Part shown: positions 58,431 to 64,000 of the stretch, piece after piece | Position numbering within the stretch: position 1 is the first letter of the stretch | Layout of the letters: each line of letters begins with the position of its first letter | Made by a program: the position numbers and the translations under genes | Notes under the pieces: model-generated | The model's database searches: none | What the model saw: only the letters and a program-made list of their open reading frames with translations | What the model was told of the DNA's origin: nothing | NCBI GenBank assembly: GCA_947476185.1 | Contig: CANJPX010000001.1 | Location: 1 to 64,000 of the forward strand | Source: Bacteroidota bacterium | Lineage (GTDB): Bacteria; Bacteroidota; Bacteroidia; 2-12-FULL-35-15 | Direction: 5' to 3' | DNA length: 64,000 nt

Positions 58431-60440
58431 ATGAACATCTCCAATAAAAGATCAATACCTTTTCTTGTGTTGTTTTTATTGGCTACAAGCGTCTTATTGT
58501 ATCGGTCAACAATAGTCCTTTACCCTTCTTTTATACACGCCTGGACACAAAGCGAGCGTTACGCGATTTCTCTTCAGTTTTTGAATAATGGCTTTGACAT
58601 TTTTCATCCTGCAACGTTTAATCTTCAGACAGTTGACGGAATAACCCGTATGGACCTCCCTTTGAATGAATTCATTGTTGCTATTCTGATGAAAATTTTG
58701 GGTACAACATCTCCATTGATCTTTAGGATCTATACGCTTACTGTCAGTATCATAGGATTGGTATTCTTGTTCCTGCTTTCAAAAAAGATAACCTCTTCTG
58801 TTCTAAAATCATGGATGGTTATTCTGTTTGTTTTTTTATCGCCTTTGTATACCTATTATCAGGCTGGCTTTGTGCCTTGTGTACCCGCCATTTCATTTGT
58901 TTTTATTGGATATTATTATTTTTATAATTACAAAACAGAAGGCAAAAAGAAACATTTTTTTTGGAGCATATTTTTCTTTTTTTTAGCCACAATGATCCGG
59001 CTTCCATTTTTAATTTTTCTGTTTGCTGCTTTTCTTCAACAATCGTATTTGTATTTGAAGGAGAAAAAGTTTCTGAAATATGAATTAATCGGATTTCTTT
59101 TAGCCTTTGGAACGTTTATCGGTTACTATCGTTATAATGTGCATCTGGGAACAGTGTATGGTAATATGTTTTTGGACACATTTCTTCCTGCGAAAAGCTT
59201 TTCGGAATTCAAAGACATACTACACGAGGTTTATGACCATTGGGTGTTACAGTACTTTACTGTTTGGCATTATTACCTGCTCTTACTGGTGGCATTTTGT
59301 TCGCTTCTTTCTTTCAGAAAATCAAAACGAATAGAGAATAAGGCAATGTGGTTTAACTTGTTTCTTTGTGGAGGAGGTTCCAGTCTTTATTTTTTACTCA
59401 TGTCTGGACAATTTTTTGATCATGATTATTATTTTCTTGATTCTCTTTTTATTCCTGTCGTTTTACTTTTTCTGCTGTGCATTCGGGATATTCCTGCGGA
59501 AACTGAACGAAGTCAGCTGATCCTTTTCTCTGCTTTTAGTGTTTCTGTGATGTTTATGTTCGCAGATTCGAAATGGAATCAGAGAGAACGATACTTGTTT
59601 CGGACTTGGGACAGAGTGGAAATTACTCAAAGGAATTTTATGTTGGCTGATAAATATCTTGATCTAGTGGGTATTCCAAAAGATGCAAAAATGCTTGTCA
59701 TCGATTCTTATTCGACAAACATTCCATTGTATATGATGAACAGGAAAGGGTATACTGTTTATCAAACATCACGTGATAACGCAGCTGTTGCATTATTGTC
59801 GCCTAAATGGGATTATGTGGTCATTCAGGATGTCTTTTTATTTACTGATGTATTGAGATATTATCCTATTGTGTCATCTCTCATCGAGCCGGTAGCAGAT
59901 AATGGAAAAATAACAATTTATAAAAGGAGTCCAAAGAAAAAAGCTAAAACGTTAAAGGAATTTTTAGACCTTGACTCAAAAAAAATAATTTATAAAGCCA
60001 ACGCTTCTTTTGAGAATGAACCAATAGATAAACATTTCCAAGGTGAAGAAATCTTAGAGCCCAATGAATTGTCTGACTCAACGGTTTGTGCTATTGACTC
60101 TTCAACGGAATTCGGCTCTTCATTTATTTTGCATGCAAATGAGATTAACAAATCCCCGAATTCGAAAATTTATATTAGTGCGGATATTCTGGATCAGAAT
60201 ATCGGAAGCAATTTGCAGCTCGTTGTTTCAGTTTCCGACGGGAAGGAGACCTCGTACTACCAAAGTTATAAATTACAAGATTACTTTAAGGCATCCAAAA
60301 ATTTTCAAAAGGAGGAGTTTCAATTTGTTCTACCCCCTTTTGGAGAGGCAAAAGATGAATTGAAAATTTATTTTTGGAATCCTGGAAAGGCCAATTTATA
60401 TTACGACAACCTAGAAATAATTATTTATAAAAATCAATAA
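58431..60440 (+). CDS. Glycosyltransferase family 39-type membrane protein
   Basis: A 669-aa protein with about 10 membrane helices in the first ~400 residues and a soluble C-terminal domain. The first extracytosolic loop FIHAWTQSERYAISLQFLNNGFDIFHPATFN and NEFIVAILMKILG fit the ArnT/GT39 polyprenyl-phosphate-sugar transferases, whose first loop carries catalytic acidic residues. A later helix-loop reads FDHDYYFLDSLFIPVVLLFLLC. The tail (~500-669, beta-rich, YYDNLEIIIYKNQ) looks like a carbohydrate-binding module. It starts 9 bases after gpsA. The stop overlaps the convergent uvrC stop by 20 bases. Confidence 0.78.
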   Translation: MNISNKRSIPFLVLFLLATSVLLYRSTIVLYPSFIHAWTQSERYAISLQFLNNGFDIFHPATFNLQTVDGITRMDLPLNEFIVAILMKILGTTSPLIFRIYTLTVSIIGLVFLFLLSKKITSSVLKSWMVILFVFLSPLYTYYQAGFVPCVPAISFVFIGYYYFYNYKTEGKKKHFFWSIFFFFLATMIRLPFLIFLFAAFLQQSYLYLKEKKFLKYELIGFLLAFGTFIGYYRYNVHLGTVYGNMFLDTFLPAKSFSEFKDILHEVYDHWVLQYFTVWHYYLLLLVAFCSLLSFRKSKRIENKAMWFNLFLCGGGSSLYFLLMSGQFFDHDYYFLDSLFIPVVLLFLLCIRDIPAETERSQLILFSAFSVSVMFMFADSKWNQRERYLFRTWDRVEITQRNFMLADKYLDLVGIPKDAKMLVIDSYSTNIPLYMMNRKGYTVYQTSRDNAAVALLSPKWDYVVIQDVFLFTDVLRYYPIVSSLIEPVADNGKITIYKRSPKKKAKTLKEFLDLDSKKIIYKANASFENEPIDKHFQGEEILEPNELSDSTVCAIDSSTEFGSSFILHANEINKSPNSKIYISADILDQNIGSNLQLVVSVSDGKETSYYQSYKLQDYFKASKNFQKEEFQFVLPPFGEAKDELKIYFWNPGKANLYYDNLEIIIYKNQ

Positions 60441-62217
60441 GGAGCTTCGCTTTTGCTTTTCCGATAATCTTTTCTAAGTCACCTTCACTTGCTTCTTTTA
60501 TCCGCTTTACCGATTTAAAATGTGATAATAATTTTTGTGAAGTGCTTGTGCTGATCCCTTTTATTTCTGTCAATTCTGTTTTAAGTGTCCCCTTGTCGCG
60601 TTTGCTGCGATGGTGCGTGATCCCAAAGCGGTGTGCCTCATCACGGATCTGCTGAATTATTTTTAGGGTTTCGCTTCTTTTATCCAAATACAAAGGAATT
60701 GAGTCTCCCGGAAAATAGATCTCTTCTAATTTTTTTGCGATCCCGATAATGGCCACTTTTCCTCTTAAGCCTAATTTATCTAAACTTTCTAATGCAGCAC
60801 TCAATTGTCCCTTTCCTCCGTCAATGACTATTAACTGGGGCATTGATTGATCTTCTTCCAAAACACGTTTGTATCTTCTGTAGATTATTTCTTCCATCGA
60901 TGCAAAATCGTCAGGCCCTTCAACTGTTTTAATGTTAAAATGCCGGTAGTCTTTTTTACTTGGTTTGCAATCTTTAAAAACAGTCATAGCCGCAACAGGG
61001 TATGCGCCCTGAAAATTTGAATTATCAAAACATTCAATGTGTCTAGGTTCCTCTGTTAGATGCAGATCCTTTTTCATTTGCTCTAAAATCCGTTTTGTAT
61101 GTCGCTCGGGATCTACCAGATTTTCTTGTTTTATTTTTTCTCTGCGATAGTATTCAACATTTCGTTCAGAGAGCTCCAGCAAATGCTTTTTATCTCCACG
61201 TTGAGGAACGGTAAATGTGAGCGTTGGAAATTCTGTTTCTATGCTAAAAGGAACGATGATCTCTTTTGAAGTGCTGTTAAATCGTTCACGTAATTCAATT
61301 ATAGCGAGCGTTAAAAGCTCTTCCGGACTTTCATCCAATTTCTTTTTCAGTTCAATAGTGTGTCCTTGGATGATGGAACCATTTATTACCTTTAAAAAAT
61401 TAACATAGCCGTTCTTTTCATCTGTTACTATTGAAAACACATCTACGTCAGTAATAGAAGGATTGACTACGGTAGAGCGGCTCTGGAAATTTTCAAGTAG
61501 ATCAATTTGTGCTTTCACCAATTCGGCTTTTTCAAATTCCAGTTTATCCACGTGTTGTTGTAACTGCTGTTTTAAATGTTTGGCAACAACTGTGCTGTTT
61601 CCTTTAATGATCTCTTTTATGGCGAGTATGGTAGTATTATATTCTTCTTCATTTTCTTTTCCGATACAAGGAGCTTTGCAATTTCCGATGTGATACTCCA
61701 GGCACACTTTAAATTTATTTGCCGTAACATTTTTATCGCTTAAATTCAAATTGCAATTGCGGAGTTTGAAAAGTTTCCGGATAAGGTCCAACACCATGTG
61801 CATTACCTTCACGGAAGCATAAGGTCCGTAATAGCTGGACCCGTCTTTTACAACATATCTTGTTGTGATAACACGCGGGAATCGTTCATTTTTGATGCAG
61901 ATCCAGGGATATGTTTTGTCGTCCTTTAAAAGAACATTATAACGCGGTTGGTATTTTTTAATAAGGTTGTTTTCGAGAAGAAGGGCGTCTAATTCAGTTT
62001 CAACAATTATAAATTTAATATCGACAATTTTTTTTACGAGTATTTGTGTCTTCCCATTTTCGGATTGATCTTTATTAAAGTAGGAGGAAACCCGCTTTTT
62101 TAAATTCTTTGCTTTGCCAACATAAATTATTTTGCCTTCAGAATCATAATACTGGTATACTCCCGGGTTGTCGGGAAGCGATTTAACGATTGCGCTAATA
62201 TGTTCTGTTTTTTCCAA
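60421..62217 (-). CDS. uvrC: Excinuclease ABC subunit C
   Basis: A 598-aa nucleotide-excision repair nuclease. The N-terminal GIY-YIG domain has GVYQYYDSEGKIIYVGKAKNLKKRVSSYF. A Cys-rich stretch (CLEYHIGNCKAPCIG) and the UVR helices (QQHVDKLEFEKAELVKAQIDLLENF) follow. An RNase H-like catalytic domain (IECFDNSNFQGAYPVAAMTVF, LIVIDGGKGQLSAAL) and C-terminal HhH motifs (LTEIKGISTSTSQKLLSHF) complete it. All domains present. A TATATTTG box at 62226-62233 suggests a transcript with almost no leader. Confidence 0.97.
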   Translation of the reverse strand: MEKTEHISAIVKSLPDNPGVYQYYDSEGKIIYVGKAKNLKKRVSSYFNKDQSENGKTQILVKKIVDIKFIIVETELDALLLENNLIKKYQPRYNVLLKDDKTYPWICIKNERFPRVITTRYVVKDGSSYYGPYASVKVMHMVLDLIRKLFKLRNCNLNLSDKNVTANKFKVCLEYHIGNCKAPCIGKENEEEYNTTILAIKEIIKGNSTVVAKHLKQQLQQHVDKLEFEKAELVKAQIDLLENFQSRSTVVNPSITDVDVFSIVTDEKNGYVNFLKVINGSIIQGHTIELKKKLDESPEELLTLAIIELRERFNSTSKEIIVPFSIETEFPTLTFTVPQRGDKKHLLELSERNVEYYRREKIKQENLVDPERHTKRILEQMKKDLHLTEEPRHIECFDNSNFQGAYPVAAMTVFKDCKPSKKDYRHFNIKTVEGPDDFASMEEIIYRRYKRVLEEDQSMPQLIVIDGGKGQLSAALESLDKLGLRGKVAIIGIAKKLEEIYFPGDSIPLYLDKRSETLKIIQQIRDEAHRFGITHHRSKRDKGTLKTELTEIKGISTSTSQKLLSHFKSVKRIKEASEGDLEKIIGKAKAKLLIDFYK

Positions 62218-62225
62218 GGATTATA

Positions 62226-62233
62226 CAAATATA
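62226..62233 (-). promoter_or_regulatory. Putative uvrC -7 element, near-leaderless
   Basis: TATATTTG on the minus strand ends only 9 bases before the uvrC ATG (62217). A start ~7 bases downstream would leave almost no 5' leader. Confidence 0.5.
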
Positions 62234-62235
62234 AA

Positions 62236-62270
62236 AACAAAAACGCCAAGAGTTTTGTTCTTGGCGTTTC
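62236..62270 (-). terminator. Terminator after the PKD T9SS gene
   Basis: On the minus strand AAACGCCAAGA and TCTTGGCGTTT form an 11-bp stem around a short loop and run into TTTTTGTTTTT. It lies ~20 bases past the stop of the gene at 62288-63541 and just ahead of uvrC's promoter. Confidence 0.85.
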
Positions 62271-62287
62271 TGATGAGAAGAAAAATA

Positions 62288-63541
62288 TTATTTATTAATA
62301 ATTATTTTTTTTGTTATGCTTTCTTTATCGTTTTTTATAGTGACAAAATAAACACCATTCGTTTGATTAGACAGATCAATATGTTGTTTAGTGTTCCCAT
62401 CAATTTCTTTTGTAAAAACTATTTTGCCGATGACGTTATGGATTGTAATTGAGCTTTGGTTGTTTGTGTTGCCAAAATCTATATTAAACAAACCATTATT
62501 GCTTGGGTTTGGTGCAATTAAAACTTCTGATGAAATTATCTTGTTAACTCCAGTCGCAAGAATTGTGAATGAAGTGCAGCTTGTATCAAGGCAACCTTGA
62601 CTGTCATATGTGATAAGACAAGCTGTATAATTTCCAGGAATACTGTATGTATAAATATAATTAGGAGAGGTGATTGCAAATCCGCCTCCATCATCTACAT
62701 CTAATAGATAAGAATATGAACCGCTTCCATTGGAACCGAACCCTGTGAAAGTAACAACATTACCTACAATTGATGATGAAATAGTTGAAACGACAGAGTC
62801 GACAGAAACGGATCCATTCACAGTATCTAAATGTGAAAGATTGTCCGAAACAATTAAAGTAATCGGAAATGTTCCGCTTGTCAGGTACAAATGTGTTGGG
62901 TTGGCTGTGTTATTTATTGGGCTTCCGTCTCCAAAATTCCAAGACCATGAATTTACGATTCCGGAGTCACTCACAGAAATATCAGAAAAGGCAGTTGTTG
63001 TTCCAAAACAAACTGTGGCAGCATTAAATGCGGCAGTTATCGGAGGACCAACAGCATTGCGGGTTAGTTTGAAATCATCAAAAGCACAGTTTCCAATGGA
63101 TTTTTTATATACAAATCGAACATAATGTGTAGCATTCAATAAAGCATATTTAAAACTTTGTCCTGTTAAATTTGTTGGTAATTTATATAGTTTTGCTACC
63201 GTGTCCCAAACAATATTGTCCGCAGATTCAACTAAAACTAAGTTACTTAAAGAATCAGTACCATTTCCTTTTACCCAAAAAGAAACGGTATCTGCATTGG
63301 TAAATGCAGGTGCGGAAATTGTAGCATTGTTAACTCCAAATTTATAAGAGTTAGGGCCACTTATTCCGGATGAAGCTGTTGTAGTATAGTTACCGTTGTA
63401 TGAAAATGTCCATCCAACAGGAATTGTGCCTGCTGTTCCTAAATAAGTTGTAAAATCTTCAGTCTGAAGAGTTGTTTGTGCTGTTGCAGAAAGTGCAACA
63501 AATGCAATTATAATACTAAGTATAGCGGAATATTTTTTCAT
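62288..63541 (-). CDS. PKD-domain T9SS cargo protein
   Basis: A 417-aa secreted protein. I set the ATG at 63541 so that it begins with the signal peptide MKKYSAILSIIIAFVALSATAQ. It then has a jelly-roll-like domain (FGVNNATISAPAFTNADTVSFWVKGNGTDSL, LLNATHYVRFVYKKSIGNCAFDDFKL) and a PKD domain (NSWSWNFGDGSPINNTANPTHLY). A C-terminal type A sorting domain (APNPSNNGLFNIDF ... NQTNGVYFVTIKNDKESITKKIIINK) sends it through the T9SS. It resembles secreted lectin- or protease-like cargos; no catalytic domain is visible. Confidence 0.88.
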   Translation of the reverse strand: MKKYSAILSIIIAFVALSATAQTTLQTEDFTTYLGTAGTIPVGWTFSYNGNYTTTASSGISGPNSYKFGVNNATISAPAFTNADTVSFWVKGNGTDSLSNLVLVESADNIVWDTVAKLYKLPTNLTGQSFKYALLNATHYVRFVYKKSIGNCAFDDFKLTRNAVGPPITAAFNAATVCFGTTTAFSDISVSDSGIVNSWSWNFGDGSPINNTANPTHLYLTSGTFPITLIVSDNLSHLDTVNGSVSVDSVVSTISSSIVGNVVTFTGFGSNGSGSYSYLLDVDDGGGFAITSPNYIYTYSIPGNYTACLITYDSQGCLDTSCTSFTILATGVNKIISSEVLIAPNPSNNGLFNIDFGNTNNQSSITIHNVIGKIVFTKEIDGNTKQHIDLSNQTNGVYFVTIKNDKESITKKIIINK

Positions 63542-63566
63542 GATTGTTTTAATTAATTTTATAAAT

Positions 63567-64000
63567 CTATTTATTATTATATGCACTCATTGTTCTTTGT
63601 AATCCAATTGAAGCAAAACCTTGTATCATTTCTATGGCCAGTTTTATTCTTGGTTCTAATGCCTTTTTTTCATCTTCATTCCATTTCCCAAGAACATAAT
63701 CTACCTGTTTCCCCTTCGAAAATTCGTTGCCCACCCCAAAACGTAAGCGGGCATATTCTGTTGTCATTAGTGTTTCCTGTATGCTTTTTAATCCGTTGTG
63801 ACCACCGTCGCTCCCCTTGCCTTTCATCCGAATGGAACCGAAAGGTAATGCTAGGTCATCCGTTAGTACAAGCAAATTTTCAGTATTAATTTTTTCCAGC
63901 TGCAACCAATAGTTAACTGCTTTTCCACTCAGATTCATATAGGTGGAGGGTTTTATTAAGAGCAAGGTTTTTCCCTTGAACTTGTATGTTGCAACCGAAG
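63567..64000 (-). CDS. pth: Peptidyl-tRNA hydrolase, 5'-truncated
   Basis: The coding region is open to the right window edge, so the N-terminus (including the catalytic His) is outside. The visible part runs VATYKFKGKTLLLIKPSTYMNLSGKAV, LLVLTDDLALPFG, GKGSDGGHNGLKSIQETLMTTEYARLRFGVG and VDYVLGKWNEDEKKAL. The PSTYMNLSG and GGHNGLKSI segments are the Pth signatures. It cleaves stalled peptidyl-tRNAs. It ends 26 bases before the PKD protein ATG in the same direction. Confidence 0.93.
   Translation of the reverse strand, partial: SVATYKFKGKTLLLIKPSTYMNLSGKAVNYWLQLEKINTENLLVLTDDLALPFGSIRMKGKGSDGGHNGLKSIQETLMTTEYARLRFGVGNEFSKGKQVDYVLGKWNEDEKKALEPRIKLAIEMIQGFASIGLQRTMSAYNNK

Noticed and set aside
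60325-60345. CCCCCTTTTGGAGAGG inside the GT39-like gene
   Set aside because: Only a partial, imperfect match to the GC-rich repeat and the arms do not pair well.

Overview
The window is a low-GC chromosome segment from a member of the Bacteroidota. The evidence is consistent. Two proteins end in a type IX secretion (T9SS) C-terminal sorting domain and a PorW/SprE-like lipoprotein is present. Many upstream regions carry the Bacteroidota -7 element TAnnTTTG and Shine-Dalgarno sites are absent. There are SpoIIE-output sensors, a TonB-linked-type outer-membrane barrel protein and a bactofilin. I cannot place it below phylum from sequence alone. It is ordinary chromosome: no CRISPR array, insertion sequence or prophage was seen.

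Layout. 1-7.8 kb: 3'-truncated DUF7948-type surface protein, a secreted hypothetical, tRNA-Cys, a CWC zinc-binding-like mini-protein, folB, gltX, a TPR-SpoIIE phosphatase and an rRNA-methyltransferase-like gene. 7.8-15.1 kb: an accessory region with two paralogous four-gene cassettes. Each has a 66-aa HTH protein, a small two-cysteine lipoprotein, a ~410-aa lipoprotein and a CxxC lipoprotein. They are separated by a DUF4920 lipoprotein and a CxxCH lipoprotein and are followed by a divergent XRE regulator. 15.1-25.6 kb: TlpA-like protein, ALDH7-type dehydrogenase, dxr-rseP-M23 group, PorW/SprE and bactofilin. 25.6-31.7 kb: F-type ATP synthase genes atpZ-(membrane protein)-atpB-E-F-H-A-G, with the beta and epsilon genes not in the window. 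31.8-34.7 kb: CvpA and a secreted PKD/SprB-like T9SS cargo.

34.7-41.9 kb: sulfur assimilation locus. It runs sulfite reductase fused to a HEPN-like tail, cobA, precorrin-2 dehydrogenase fused to a TSUP transporter, cysH and hom. It is preceded by two tandem Met/Cys-codon-rich leader peptides, each followed by an intrinsic terminator. The first has a textbook mutually exclusive antiterminator. Together the genes would make siroheme, import sulfur oxyanion, reduce APS/PAPS and sulfite, and supply homoserine for methionine.

41.9-53.2 kb: outer-membrane barrel receptor, nitroreductase with an extra helical N-domain, a propeller/Y_Y_Y/SpoIIE sensor coupled to a coiled-coil protein, rluE-like, lipB and a phosphoglucose/phosphomannose isomerase. 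53.3-64 kb: lysS with a palindromic insertion and a winged-helix-like tail, YfhO-type membrane protein, gpsA, GT39-like mannosyltransferase-type protein, uvrC, a PKD T9SS cargo and 5'-truncated pth.

The most unusual items are the tandem sulfur-amino-acid attenuators, the duplicated lipoprotein cassettes with conserved regulatory DNA, the fusions in the sulfur operon, and palindromic repeats that have entered the coding regions of lysS and gltX.
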